This document shows, one piece after another, positions 6,805-16,484 of a stretch of DNA of 64,000 bases. Each line of letters begins with the position of its first letter. The stretch's first letter is position 1. The stretch comes from Negadavirga shengliensis (GTDB taxonomy: Bacteria; Bacteroidota; Bacteroidia; Cytophagales; Cyclobacteriaceae). The notes beneath the pieces were generated by a model, which ran no database searches, was not told where the DNA came from, and was given only the letters and a program-made list of their open reading frames with translations. The DNA is taken from contig NZ_JBHSJJ010000016.1 of NCBI RefSeq assembly GCF_042652345.1, forward strand, positions 1 through 64,000, read 5' to 3'. Position numbers and translations under genes: made by a program.

Positions 6805-7225
6805 CAACTATTATTTTATTCACCATACCCCTCCCCTACTCCCGTCTTTTTTTTCATGTCCCCTTTCCTACGATTGCCTGACGGAATTTCAGTATACGGC
6901 TGCTCCACACTTTTATACTAAAAAAACAATTACAGTAACCCCCAGTTGAAATTATCGTCTGTAAAACCCAATCAACGATCCGGATCATTCCCTAAAATCC
7001 GTGTCAATCCGTGAAATTCGTGGACAATAAATTACATCCATTGCCCAGTTTACTAGTAAAATGCCCCGGCCAGAAAAATCCCTTACCGCATCCCCCTGAA
7101 TTCCAACTTTCCCCTAATTTTATTATATTGTGTGATGCCAAAATATCCCTTGCGAAAACCACCGATGGAAGAATATTTCTAAAACACCGTTTATATCAAT
7201 AGTTGAAATTTAAATTTTAGAAACC
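6805..7225. other. intergenic stretch with short tandem repeats, no gene
   Basis: Mostly pyrimidine-rich, no supported coding sequence. Three consecutive 10-bp units of the pattern AATCCGTGTC / AATCCGTGAA / ATTCGTGGAC occupy 6996-7025. The promoter of the aldo/keto reductase must lie in the right part; I see no diagnostic box. Confidence 0.5.
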
Positions 7226-8410
7226 ATGCCGGATAAATTCAGTATCAACCGCAGAAAATTCATTTCAGTGGGTGCCACCCTGGGTTTGGGCATTCCTTTG
7301 CTGGGAAAAACCCAAGCAACAGACACACCGGCTCCAAATCTGCCACCGGATATCAAGCCCGAATGGCGCAACAAGCAGCCAGGAATGGCCTATCGGCAGC
7401 TGGGAAATACCGGCTTGATGGTCTCTGAAGTCGTCAATGGCGGCGATCCTGTCCGGCTTGGTAACCTGCGGCCCACCGAAATTGCCATAGAACGCGGATT
7501 GAACTACCTGGATATGGCGCCTGCTTACGGTAATGGGGAATGTGAAGAAAGTTATGGTAAGATCGTCGACAACCGTGCCAAACGGGAAAAGGTATTCTTG
7601 ACCACCAAAGTAAGTGGCTATACCAACGTAAGAGATAACCTGTACCGGGAAATTTATGACCGCCTGCCTGGTTCCAAACAGGAACATTACCAAAGGAAAG
7701 CAAAGGAAATGCGTGCTGCCCGTAATGTGGATAAGCCCGGCTATTTTTTCACCTACTGGCCCGGACAGCCGGACTCCTTTGATGGAACCTACCTGAGCAA
7801 TGCCATGGCTGCCGATTATGCCCATAAAGTGGAAGGAAGTCCGAAATTCAAGGAATACATTTTGAAGTCGGTCGAAGGCAGCCTTAAGCGTGTGGGGACA
7901 GACTATTTTGATATTCTGATGTGTCCTCACGGGGCGGGATCCCCCGAGGAAGTACAAATCGACGAGACGTTTACCACCTTCGAACAGCTTAAGAAAGAGG
8001 GGAAAGCCCGTTTTCTGGGAGTATCTTCCCACAATGATCCTGCCGGAGTCTTAAGGGCAGCCAGGGAGACCGGCCTTTATGAAGTAGCCATGGTAGCCTA
8101 TAATATTGTCAATGGCGGATATATGGAAAGAGAGATTGAACTGGCCAAAGAAAGCGGCATGGGCATCATCGCGATGAAGGCCGCCATGGCGGTGGCCACC
8201 CAGCACAAAGCGCTGCAACCCATACCCGAGTGGAGAATTCAAAAGGTACAACGGATCGTGCCCGGGGATATGAAAGCCCCCGTAAAAGCCTATATTTGGG
8301 CCTTGCAGAACCCAAACATAACCGCCGTAATTTCCAACCTTTGGGATGAACAACATGTGAACGACAACCTTTCGGTAGCAGGTAAAAAAGTGGAACTGCA
8401 ACCGGGTTGA
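7226..8410 (+). CDS. Tat-exported aldo/keto reductase
   Basis: 394 residues. A twin-arginine signal (NRRKFI at 8-13 followed by a hydrophobic stretch to about 28) precedes a TIM-barrel aldo/keto reductase. The catalytic residues are visible: Asp96 and Tyr101 in YLDMAPAYG, Lys128 in FLTTKV and His235 in LMCPHG. The N-terminal strand YRQLGNTGLMVSEV is typical of the family. An insertion of about 60 residues (about 140-200) relative to short family members contains an aromatic-rich loop. Such exported oxidoreductases act on sugars or sugar acids in the periplasm, usually with a tightly held or imported nicotinamide cofactor. The substrate cannot be read from sequence. It is a single gene flanked by repeat-rich DNA. 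Confidence 0.85.
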   Translation: MPDKFSINRRKFISVGATLGLGIPLLGKTQATDTPAPNLPPDIKPEWRNKQPGMAYRQLGNTGLMVSEVVNGGDPVRLGNLRPTEIAIERGLNYLDMAPAYGNGECEESYGKIVDNRAKREKVFLTTKVSGYTNVRDNLYREIYDRLPGSKQEHYQRKAKEMRAARNVDKPGYFFTYWPGQPDSFDGTYLSNAMAADYAHKVEGSPKFKEYILKSVEGSLKRVGTDYFDILMCPHGAGSPEEVQIDETFTTFEQLKKEGKARFLGVSSHNDPAGVLRAARETGLYEVAMVAYNIVNGGYMEREIELAKESGMGIIAMKAAMAVATQHKALQPIPEWRIQKVQRIVPGDMKAPVKAYIWALQNPNITAVISNLWDEQHVNDNLSVAGKKVELQPG

Positions 8411-9513
8411 CGGTTCTAGTTTGCTGTTTTACCGATACGGAAGAATGAAAACTCATACTGGACTTAACAACCTGAGTTCGACCATAATTAACTTTTGATA
8501 CGTCATTGCGAACCCTTTTTAGGAAGGGGATGCGTTGGAAAAGGGTGTGGCAATCCCTTAATATGAGACTGCCGCGGCTTCATTCCCTCAAATCCAACTC
8601 TGATCCTACCGATGACATATTGTATATTACATTGGTTATTCAATTGGTTGAAAAAACAGTGTCGAAAACAGAAGAGAAAAGGAGAATGGAAATGTCAGGC
8701 CTACCAATGACGAATGCCGTCCAGTTATTCGATAACACAGAAGGTTTTAACCAATTCAATTCGGTTCATGCGGGCGGGCCGGCAAAAATGCGAGGGGGCG
8801 TGGGCCTTGCGGGGAGTAGCTTATTTTTGCCTTGATTTTTTGGTACTTTTGGATCAAGCCAAAAGTACAGAAGAGGAGTAGGATAATAGAAAACAACCAC
8901 CTGCCCTTATGCCACAGACATTCCTGATCTTTACCTTAACATTCGCGTACAGGAAGAGACCGCTTTCCCGGTTGGCCTGGGATCGCTACCTCACAGTGAC
9001 GGTCGATGGCATTCCCCGGCTGCGAAAAACGCCATTTCCGCCTTGCAGATTTCCGGCGTTAAGAAATTTAAGAAGTGGGGGCAAAGGCACAGGCATCCCG
9101 ATAGCTATCGGGAGAGGAGGGTTTTTGGCAACAAGCACGACAAATTTGGTTGTGACCCCTTCCAAAAACCCGACGAGTTTGCCTGTGTGCGGGAGGCCTT
9201 AAATTTTAGCCGGAAAGATGCACAGCGGCGGGGTTTTTTGGTTACTTTTTTGACCTGCAGCAAAAAAGTAACAAACTTAAGCCTACCGATGACGTGTTGT
9301 ATAATACCCTGTTATTCAACCGGTTGAAAAACCATGGTTTTGGGGATTTTGGACAGCCATACCAGCTGCGCCTGGAGGAAACCGTCATCCCGATTTGAGG
9401 TTAACACTAGTGTCGAAAGTCAGAAATTCTTACAACAGAACCGGTTAAATAACTTAAACTTTTCAGGATGGCTCCATGCCATTTCTTGATAAGGTATAGG
9501 CAAGTATTTGTTT
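8411..9513. repeat. 1.1-kb repeat-rich intergenic region (REP-like and decayed elements)
   Basis: No gene is supported. Visible structure: a REP-like block near 8502-8570 (CATTGCGAACCC then GTGGCAATCC); two diverged copies of a roughly 50-bp segment starting CCTACCGATGAC (about 8606 and 9284); hairpin GTACTTTTGG/CCAAAAGTAC at 8843-8868; palindrome CCCGATAGCTATCGGG at 9097-9112; and hairpin GTTACTTTTTTG/CAAAAAAGTAAC at 9241-9272. The two hairpins share the layout of one repeat family. The open frames across this region are low-complexity products of the repeats. It may be a relic of duplicated mobile elements. Confidence 0.6.
9241..9272. terminator. 12-bp perfect stem hairpin within the repeat region
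   Basis: GTTACTTTTTTG (9241-9252) and CAAAAAAGTAAC (9261-9272) form a 12-bp stem with an 8-base loop. The related hairpin at 8843-8868 has a 10-bp stem. The T/A-rich arms could stop transcription from either side, but the recurrence points to a dispersed repeat rather than a gene-specific terminator. Confidence 0.35.
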
Positions 9514-10551
9514 TTATTGATTTCCGATTTTCAGATTAAAATCCCTGCGGGTTGAATTTTCCGCCGTAGGAAAATCAGGAGGTATGGGTATGGTAACATC
9601 TCCTGTTGCGGCCCATTCTACACCTCTTAAAAATGAGATGATAAACCCAACACTTTCAATGGAGTAATCATCATGTCCCAGTGCGGTGTGAAATATCCGG
9701 CCTTTGCCGTAATCTACCACCATCAGCATCGGTTCGTGCCGGTCAGTGGGAGCTTTGCCTGAAACATCCTTACCTGTAGCCAGTATGGTCAAATTTTCAG
9801 CCGGTCCGCGCAATTGGGCATAGCATTCATCCTTGGTGGTCAGCCATACTGCAGGCATTCCATCGGTGATAGGATGATCTTTTACACGAAGTGTAATCGG
9901 AAAAACATGTGCCGGCCCATGGGAGCCACATGTTCCCGGAGAAGGATCACGAATCAGTTTACCTTCATTATTATAATACACATATGGTCCATCTTTTTCA
10001 CTGCGATCACCCCAGCCACCCAGGCCAATCATTTTATTGTACTCCAGCCAATCAGGAAATGAATTGTTGGCAGCATGCACGGATACAAACCCTCCGCCGG
10101 AGGACATATAATTTTCCAATGCTTTTTGGGTTTTCTCCGGCCAATTTGCAGCCTTCCAACCGAAGTTGGATATCACTACATCATAATTATTGAATATGGG
10201 TGCGAAATCCGGGTCATGTCGCGGGTTTTCCAGATCTGTTGTTTCTCCAACTCCAGCTAATGGAAGGTACTTTTTTTCCCTATCCCCTTCCCAAGTAAAC
10301 TTGGTTCTGTAAACATCTACCTGAAAAAGTCCTGTTTCTTCCAGGTACTGCTTCATCATCATGGTAGATTTCGGCCAAACAGCATGATTGTTTTGTCCGT
10401 CAACAATTAAAGCTTTTAATGGCGCATTTCGGTTCGGTTCATGATGACCCTGGGTTGCCGAGCTTACATTCACTGAAACGGTTTTAGCGCCGGATTGCGC
10501 GCTTAAATCCAATGAAAGCAAACCTATTACAAGATAAACTAGAGTTTTCAT
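9514..10551 (-). CDS. secreted ThuA-domain protein
   Basis: The start is set at the ATG at 10551 because it begins a clear Sec signal peptide (MKTLVYLVIGLLSLDLSAQ); a further 26 codons upstream look like promoter sequence. The mature part (about 325 residues) is a ThuA domain with the class I glutamine-amidotransferase-like fold. Motifs include ALIVDGQNNHAVWP, YDVVISNFGWKAANWP, GGGFVSVHAANNSF, HPITDGMPAVWLTTKDE and GRIFHTALGHDD. ThuA-like proteins are linked to trehalose/disaccharide and sugar-acid use and to PVC-type catabolic clusters, probably as ligand-binding or oxidoreductase-partner proteins. The gene is divergent from the enolase-superfamily gene at 10698, so both may share the 146-bp promoter region. 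Confidence 0.87.
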   Translation of the reverse strand: MKTLVYLVIGLLSLDLSAQSGAKTVSVNVSSATQGHHEPNRNAPLKALIVDGQNNHAVWPKSTMMMKQYLEETGLFQVDVYRTKFTWEGDREKKYLPLAGVGETTDLENPRHDPDFAPIFNNYDVVISNFGWKAANWPEKTQKALENYMSSGGGFVSVHAANNSFPDWLEYNKMIGLGGWGDRSEKDGPYVYYNNEGKLIRDPSPGTCGSHGPAHVFPITLRVKDHPITDGMPAVWLTTKDECYAQLRGPAENLTILATGKDVSGKAPTDRHEPMLMVVDYGKGRIFHTALGHDDYSIESVGFIISFLRGVEWAATGDVTIPIPPDFPTAENSTRRDFNLKIGNQ

Positions 10552-10697
10552 GTGTTTATAATTGATTTTTTGTGGTCGCACATCGGAAAAGATTTGGCAA
10601 CTGCATCCTCTAATATAAAAAGAGTTCATTCCTAAACAAGGCCCGTTTATAAAATTTTGTTATCTTTCTGCTTCCCGAAACAACCCAAGTAATCATC

Positions 10698-11951
10698 ATG
10701 AATCGAAGAATCTTTTTGCATCGATTGGCCCAAACCCTTCCCATCGCCACCTTATTGCCCCATTTTCCCTTATTGGCAGATTCCTGGGCTGACAGGGTGA
10801 AAATTACCGACGTAAAATGCCTCAGGACCCAGCTGGGACTAAGGGTGAGCCCCTTGGTGAAAATCGAAACCGATCAGGGGCTGGTGGGCATCGGGGAATG
10901 CCACCATGACGAAAACGGCTATGGCGCCAAAGACATCGTGGAAAATGCCCTGAAACCCATCCTGTTGGGGCAGGATCCCTTTGACCTGGAAAAGCTGCTG
11001 TTTAAAATGGGGACCCGGACCTCCTACTACGGGGGTAACCACGGTTTGGCTACCCATGCCATCACAGGCGTGGAAATGGCCCTCTGGGACCTGATAGGCA
11101 AAATCACCGGCCAGCCCGTGCACCGGATTTTAGGCGGGGGATCCCATGTCAACCAAGTAAGGGCCTACCTGAATTCCGACCCCAAAGACAGGTTGGATAA
11201 GGATTCCTGTGCGGAATATGCCGAAAGGATCAAGGCAGAAAACTACACCGCGGTAAAGGTAAACGTGCTGCGGGATCAAAAGTGGTTTGAAATAGACAAC
11301 CGCAGGATCTCCAATGTGGAAGTGGACCGGAATGAACAAGGCTATGCCAATATAAGGGAGGCCCTGGGAGAGGATATTGACATCGTCGTGCACTGCCATT
11401 GGGAGTTTGATTTTGACAGTGCCCTCAGGCTTTGCAGGGCGGTGGCCCCCATGCGGCCCTGGTGGGTGGAGGACCCCTTGCCCATTGCCTATAATGAGCA
11501 GTGGGTAAAGCTGACCGAACAATCCCCCGCCCCTATCCTGTGTGGGGAAAACCTGTACACCCGTGATGATTTCAGGCCGTTTATCGTGAACCAAGGTGCA
11601 CACATGATCGAAATAGACGTTTCCATGGCCGGCGGTCTGTTGGAAGCCAAAAAAATCGCGGACCTGGCCGAGCTTTATTACATGCCGGTGGCCACCCACA
11701 ATGTGGCAGGCCCCATTGCCACCGTGGCTTCCGCCCACCTGGCAGCCTCGGTAAGGGAATTTTTGGGCCATGAGATGTTTCTTTTGCAGGAAGGTGGAAA
11801 AGGTCTCCATGGGGATCCTGAAATTCTGGGGTATGACAAGCCCTTGGTAAAAGACGGTTTTATACAGCTCTCGGACAGGCCCGGATTCGGTATCGAACTC
11901 AACGAATCCCTGCTCAAAAACTACCTGGCTGAAGGGGAAACCATGTGGTAG
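10698..11951 (+). CDS. exported enolase-superfamily (mandelate racemase/muconate lactonizing type) protein
   Basis: 417 residues with a Tat-like N-terminus (NRRIFLHRL, hydrophobic to about 27). The capping domain is followed by the barrel with Lys187 (KVN, second-strand base), Glu258 (EDP), Glu284 (GENL) and His334 (THNVAGP). The first metal-ligand position, normally Asp (as in VDMHG of the paralogue at 60612), is His232 in VVHCHWEF, giving a His-Cys-His run with His234 at the likely base position. This could be a metal-site variant or a non-dehydratase subgroup. The family dehydrates or racemises acid sugars in a Mg-dependent way. It is followed 88 bp later by a PhoD-like gene, probably in the same transcript. 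Confidence 0.83.
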   Translation: MNRRIFLHRLAQTLPIATLLPHFPLLADSWADRVKITDVKCLRTQLGLRVSPLVKIETDQGLVGIGECHHDENGYGAKDIVENALKPILLGQDPFDLEKLLFKMGTRTSYYGGNHGLATHAITGVEMALWDLIGKITGQPVHRILGGGSHVNQVRAYLNSDPKDRLDKDSCAEYAERIKAENYTAVKVNVLRDQKWFEIDNRRISNVEVDRNEQGYANIREALGEDIDIVVHCHWEFDFDSALRLCRAVAPMRPWWVEDPLPIAYNEQWVKLTEQSPAPILCGENLYTRDDFRPFIVNQGAHMIEIDVSMAGGLLEAKKIADLAELYYMPVATHNVAGPIATVASAHLAASVREFLGHEMFLLQEGGKGLHGDPEILGYDKPLVKDGFIQLSDRPGFGIELNESLLKNYLAEGETMW

Positions 11952-12039
11952 GGCATTTGGTCCGGACCCATTGAATGACCTTTTCAATGCCATTTTCTGT
12001 ATTGAAAGTAAAAACCTCCGATACAAAAATAAACGACTC

Positions 12040-13548
12040 ATGAAGTTTTCATTATCCACTATTTTATTCTTTTCAATCAACGCCATTCTTTCTTCCGGTT
12101 GCCAAACCAATCCCAATAAGCCGCCTAATATCCACCTCCATTACCTAATGGCGGGGGAACCCATGCAGGAAAGCATCATCTTTCAGGCCAGGCTGGCCGC
12201 ATCGGACACCATTGTCTATGAGGATGTACATGACCCCGCGTTGCTGATGGCTACCGATCTGGAGGGTAAGGCGGGCAAGCTCCGGTTTGAATACGGCACC
12301 GACCCGCAGCTCAGGAACGCCCAACAGTCGCCTTGGATAGCGGTAACCTCGGGAGGGGATTTTATTGGAAAATACAAAGCGACAGGTCTTGCTCCTGGCA
12401 CCAATTATTATTACCGGGTGAGGTATGGACAGGAAGAAGAAAATAGCCTGACCGGGCAAATACAAAGTTTCCGCACGCTTCCTGCTAAGGATGCAGAAAG
12501 TGAGATATCCTTTGTGATGGTTACAGGATCTCACCTGGCCAGGTTTTATCTGGGTGGTGGTTTTGGAAAAGCCTCTTCCCAGGGAACCGAAGCCTACCAA
12601 GGGGAAGACAAATATGAGGGATTTCATGGTTTTGAAAGTATCCTGGCCAAGGAACCCGATTTCTTTATTGGAAACGGAGACAATGTGTATTATGACCACC
12701 CTGAGGACCATCGGGTAAAATCGCTGGAGGAAATGCGGGCCATGTGGCACCGGCAGTTTTTTATGCCAAGAATAAGAAGGATGTTTTCCAAAATTCCAAT
12801 ATACTGGATGAAAGACGACCATGACCACCGATTTGATGATTCCGATACCACTGCGGTACATCCGAGGTACGGTTCAGAGCCCTCCAATGAATTGGGCATC
12901 AAAACGTTTCTTGAGCAAGTGCCCATCGCCGATCCTGAAGACATAAATCCTTTGACCTACAGGACGGTAAGGGTGAACAAATACCTTCAGCTCTGGATGG
13001 TGGAAGGCAGGGATTACCGCAGCCCAAATGAGTGGCCGGATGGACCTGAAAAAACCATCTGGGGGGAAGAACAGAAGCAGTGGCTGAAACAGACTTTATC
13101 TGAAAGTGATGCCACTTACAAAATCCTGGTAACCCCCACCCCTATGGTAGGTCCCGACGGGGCCGGAAAAAAAGACAACCATACCAATCCCGATGGGTTT
13201 TTGACCGAAGGCACAGCATTCTTCAACTGGCTGCTGGCCAATGATTTTGACAAGGATTCCTTTTTCATCATTACGGGTGACCGGCATTGGCAATACCACT
13301 CCATACACCCCACTGGTTTTCAGGAGTTCAGTTGCGGTGCCATGGTGGATCAAAATTCCAGGCTTGGGGTGGATCCGGGTTCCGAAAATTCCAATGATCC
13401 CCAGGGCCTGATTATCCAGCCCTATACCAGTGAGGTACCCTCCGGCGGATTTTTGAGGGTAAAAGTCTCCCCGGATAAAAATGCACCCAAGATCAGTTTT
13501 GAGTTTTATGACGAATATGGGCAGGCGCACTACACCTATGGTATTTAA
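12040..13548 (+). CDS. PhoD-like metallophosphatase lipoprotein
   Basis: 503 residues from the ATG at 12040, chosen because it opens a lipoprotein signal (hydrophobic core then SSGC, Cys about 21). An upstream 23-codon extension is not signal-like. An N-terminal fibronectin-like domain (LRFEYGTDPQL, GLAPGTNYYYRVRYG) is followed by the PhoD-type phosphatase core: FIGNGDNVYYD, then WMKDDHDHRFDDSD, then a late GDRHWQYHS. These supply the metal-binding Asp, Asn and His residues. Enzymes of this class hydrolyse phosphodiesters/phosphomonoesters outside the cytoplasm, often with Ca/Fe. It may release phosphate from organic matter together with the exported sugar enzymes nearby. It converges with the outer-membrane barrel gene. 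Confidence 0.85.
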   Translation: MKFSLSTILFFSINAILSSGCQTNPNKPPNIHLHYLMAGEPMQESIIFQARLAASDTIVYEDVHDPALLMATDLEGKAGKLRFEYGTDPQLRNAQQSPWIAVTSGGDFIGKYKATGLAPGTNYYYRVRYGQEEENSLTGQIQSFRTLPAKDAESEISFVMVTGSHLARFYLGGGFGKASSQGTEAYQGEDKYEGFHGFESILAKEPDFFIGNGDNVYYDHPEDHRVKSLEEMRAMWHRQFFMPRIRRMFSKIPIYWMKDDHDHRFDDSDTTAVHPRYGSEPSNELGIKTFLEQVPIADPEDINPLTYRTVRVNKYLQLWMVEGRDYRSPNEWPDGPEKTIWGEEQKQWLKQTLSESDATYKILVTPTPMVGPDGAGKKDNHTNPDGFLTEGTAFFNWLLANDFDKDSFFIITGDRHWQYHSIHPTGFQEFSCGAMVDQNSRLGVDPGSENSNDPQGLIIQPYTSEVPSGGFLRVKVSPDKNAPKISFEFYDEYGQAHYTYGI

Positions 13549-13697
13549 GCGGGTTAAATTTTGAAAACCAACGAAATACAAAATTACAGACGGTCGAACC
13601 CCACTCCTCCCCTTTTCCACTATTTTAAGATTATAAAGTGGTTTTAAATATATGTTATAATTATTTAATAATCAGCTTATTATGGTGTTTACATGAT

Positions 13698-16094
13698 CTA
13701 CTTTATCCGCTGTTTTTCCGTCTCTGCGCGGGATGAGATGTTGATGCTTTTCAATTGATTGTTTCCAAAACGAAATGAATAGGTAATACTTACCGACCGC
13801 TCAGGCTGGTTGAAGAAAAGGAAACTTCTGCTGTACCCTGTACCGGCATTGATTTTCCAGATATAGGTATAGAACAAATCGTTTCCGGAAAGGGTAAGCG
13901 AACCGCCATGGGCAAACCTTTTGGAAACGCCAAGGTCAACTCTCCACATGGGCTCTATTTGGTTGAGGCCCCAAATCACCCCTGACTCGTATTTGCCGGC
14001 GAGCGTCACGGAATAATCCCTGGGAAGGCTGAATGAATGGCTGTTGCCCAGCAGCAAACTGTTTACCTGCCGTTCCCTGTTGGCCTCCAGGTGCCGGGTC
14101 ATATACCGGTAGCGGTAGAAGGAGAGGTCGCTTTGGACCTCCCACCAGGGGGTGATGACCAGGGGGAAGTTAAAATTGATGCCATAGGCCCGCATGGAAG
14201 CCAGGTTCTCGGACCGGAGGATCTGGTAAAGGTTTTCAGGGTCTTCCTGGGGCTGAAACGGGGCGATATCATCTTTGGTATGGCTGTATTTAAGGGTAAG
14301 CCAGGTGTTTTTGTGCTGAAAGCCAAAGTCAACGGCGTGGACAAGCGCCGGCATCAGGCTGATATTTCCATCCACAAAACTTGTGGGGGCCATAAAGAAA
14401 ACAAAAGGAGCCATTTCATTATAGGTGGGTCTGGTGATCCTTCGGCCGTATGCCAATTGAATACTGTTGGTTTGGGAAATACGGTAAGATGTCCGCAGGT
14501 TCGGAAACCAGTTGCCATAGTTGCGGTCCACCGCCTCCCCTTCCTCTTTTGTGCTGATAAGGGTATGGGTATGCTCGTAGCGGAGTCCTCCATCCAGGTT
14601 CCATACCCTGCCAGGTTTCCAGGACCAGGACCCATACGCCGCCAGGATGGTTTCATCCATATAGGCCGTGTTGGAAAATTCCGGTACAATCGTCAGATGC
14701 CGGTCTCCGCCATGTCGTACCCGCACCCCGTTGGTGAATTGTGAAAAAGAGGTTTTTGCACCGGCCTCCATGGTTAAACCGGATTTGATGCTGCCGGAAT
14801 AATCCATGCTGAAGACGTGAAAATGAACCGGTGTGCGTTTTTCCACCTCGATTTTTTCGTGATAATGATCATCATTGTCCACAGAAATCCGGTTGTCGTA
14901 CCGTGAAGGGTTATGGTTATGATAATAGAGGTAATCATACGTGACCCCCAACTGACGTTGTGGATTAAATTGATGTCTCAATCCTATGCTACCGGAGGCG
15001 CTTTTCCAAAGATTAAGTTCGACAATATCCATATCCGTGTACACTGCGGCATCAGGTGGGCGGATACTGGTCACGTATGTATCCGCTTTCATATCCCAGC
15101 GTCTTTCATACCCCGTCAAAAGGGTGGTTACTGTGGTTTTATCTGAAAGATTGAATTCGAACCCACCCTGGAAATTTTGAACCACGGTGACCGGATGGCG
15201 CCTGCTTTCGCTGTTGGTGACCTGAAGGAACTCACCCACGCTTTGTTCATGATAATTGTCCCAATTGTGCCGGTTTTTGTCATACCGGATGGAATAACTC
15301 AGAACGGCATTGAAGCTTTTGCCGCGGTGGCTGAGATGGGCATGGGTATCCCAAGTGGGGCCGGTATTGTAGCCTGTCGAAGCCCCTGCGGTACCGCTTG
15401 TGCCCCGATCAGGGCTTTCGGCCGTTACGATGTGGATGATGCCGGCGTTGCCTTCCGCTTCATATTTCGCGGATGGAGAGGAAATAAGTTCAATTTTTTC
15501 CACTTGGGCCGCACTCATTCCGCTCAGCATTTGTACGGCAACGTCCATGGGCATGCGGTTCAATTTTCCGTTGATCATCACCCGTACCCCGGCTTTTCCT
15601 GACATGCTGATGCCTTGTTGGTTCACGGATATTCCGGGGCTTTTGGCCAATACCTCCAACACGGAGTTGCCCGCATGGGTGCTGTTGCTTTGTACATTGA
15701 TGATCATCCGATCCACTTGCTTTTCAAACAGGGGCTTCTGGCCCACTACCCATACTTCATCCAGCATCGCCCCCTCCGGTAAGACGATGGGTGGCAAGGC
15801 TAAATCGGTGCCTTGAAGGATGGAAAAGCCAGCCGTCCAAGCCGTTTCGTAACCGACCATTCCGGCTGAGATGGTGTAATCACCCGGTTGGATATCCTTG
15901 AAAACATAGCGGCCCGTTTCATCCGCAATACCACCCCTCACCAGGGCAGAGTCACCCGCCGTCACCAGCAGAACAGCAGCGTAATGCAGTGGCTCGCCGT
16001 GAGTATCAGAGATGATTCCGGATACGGATTGTTGTGCTCCTACAAAACAGGGCAAACAGCAAGCCCCAATTAAAATTGCATACAAACTTTTCAT
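13698..16094 (-). CDS. outer-membrane beta-barrel protein (TonB-dependent-receptor-like, CarboxypepD_reg N-domain)
   Basis: 798 residues from the ATG at 16094, the first start that begins a Sec signal (MKSLYAILIGACCLPCFVGAQQ). Residues about 22-105 form a carboxypeptidase-regulatory-like domain (VSGIISDTHGEPLHYAAVLL, GRYVFKDIQPGDYTISAGMVGYE). They are followed by a plug (VLEVLAKSPGISVNQQG, MINGKLNRM, EKIELISSPSAKYEAEG) and an OMP_b-brl_3 type barrel to the C-terminus. It lacks a SusD partner, so it is more like the stand-alone barrel family seen near AraC/TPR regulators than a glycan importer. The next gene upstream, on the same strand, is such a regulator, and a conserved 68-bp element lies 104 bp before the start. 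Confidence 0.87.
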   Translation of the reverse strand: MKSLYAILIGACCLPCFVGAQQSVSGIISDTHGEPLHYAAVLLVTAGDSALVRGGIADETGRYVFKDIQPGDYTISAGMVGYETAWTAGFSILQGTDLALPPIVLPEGAMLDEVWVVGQKPLFEKQVDRMIINVQSNSTHAGNSVLEVLAKSPGISVNQQGISMSGKAGVRVMINGKLNRMPMDVAVQMLSGMSAAQVEKIELISSPSAKYEAEGNAGIIHIVTAESPDRGTSGTAGASTGYNTGPTWDTHAHLSHRGKSFNAVLSYSIRYDKNRHNWDNYHEQSVGEFLQVTNSESRRHPVTVVQNFQGGFEFNLSDKTTVTTLLTGYERRWDMKADTYVTSIRPPDAAVYTDMDIVELNLWKSASGSIGLRHQFNPQRQLGVTYDYLYYHNHNPSRYDNRISVDNDDHYHEKIEVEKRTPVHFHVFSMDYSGSIKSGLTMEAGAKTSFSQFTNGVRVRHGGDRHLTIVPEFSNTAYMDETILAAYGSWSWKPGRVWNLDGGLRYEHTHTLISTKEEGEAVDRNYGNWFPNLRTSYRISQTNSIQLAYGRRITRPTYNEMAPFVFFMAPTSFVDGNISLMPALVHAVDFGFQHKNTWLTLKYSHTKDDIAPFQPQEDPENLYQILRSENLASMRAYGINFNFPLVITPWWEVQSDLSFYRYRYMTRHLEANRERQVNSLLLGNSHSFSLPRDYSVTLAGKYESGVIWGLNQIEPMWRVDLGVSKRFAHGGSLTLSGNDLFYTYIWKINAGTGYSRSFLFFNQPERSVSITYSFRFGNNQLKSINISSRAETEKQRIK

Positions 16095-16197
16095 AATGTC
16101 AGATTTTTTTGGATCATCCATGGTTTTTTTGGAATGATACCAGGCTCCTTTTGTGCATGTAAAGATGGGGAGAAGTGAAGGCGGGCAACTAGAAGAT

Positions 16198-16265
16198 ATG
16201 TTGCGACTTGTTTAAAGTTTTTTTAAAAGTGTTTTTCATATGTCCCATCCGTTCATCCATGTTGC
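16198..16265. promoter_or_regulatory. 68-bp regulatory element shared with the DsrE operon (copy 1)
   Basis: Upstream of the minus-strand barrel gene. It matches the segment at 22606-22673 at 52 of 68 aligned positions without gaps. The best-conserved blocks are ATGTTGC, TTTTTTTAAAAG, TATGTCCCATCC and GTTGC at the end. Both copies lie 100-180 bp before the start of a minus-strand gene and in the same orientation relative to it. This suggests a shared regulator; the AraC/TPR protein encoded next door is the obvious candidate (inference). Confidence 0.5.
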
Positions 16266-16484
16266 GCAGAAGTGCTGCCATCAGATGAGGAGTCCATTTT
16301 GGGATGGATATAATGCAGGTGGACTGAAAAAATGTCACTTTTCTAAATAGCCGTTTTCTTCAGGGCTACCTGTTTTTTTAGGAAGTTTTTGAATGGGAAA
16401 AATGCGAAGGGGAAATCCTGCCATCTTCTCGATGGGTGAGATCTGTCAGGCTTCGAATACAAACGTTGACTTGCCCAAGTGGGG

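Noticed and set aside
6750..7010. HigB toxin gene upstream of the HigA-like regulator
   Set aside because: No open frame of HigB length or motif exists on the minus strand here.
11130..12116. Long antisense open frame opposite the enolase-superfamily and PhoD-like genes
   Set aside because: It is the shadow of well-supported plus-strand genes and has no independent motif.
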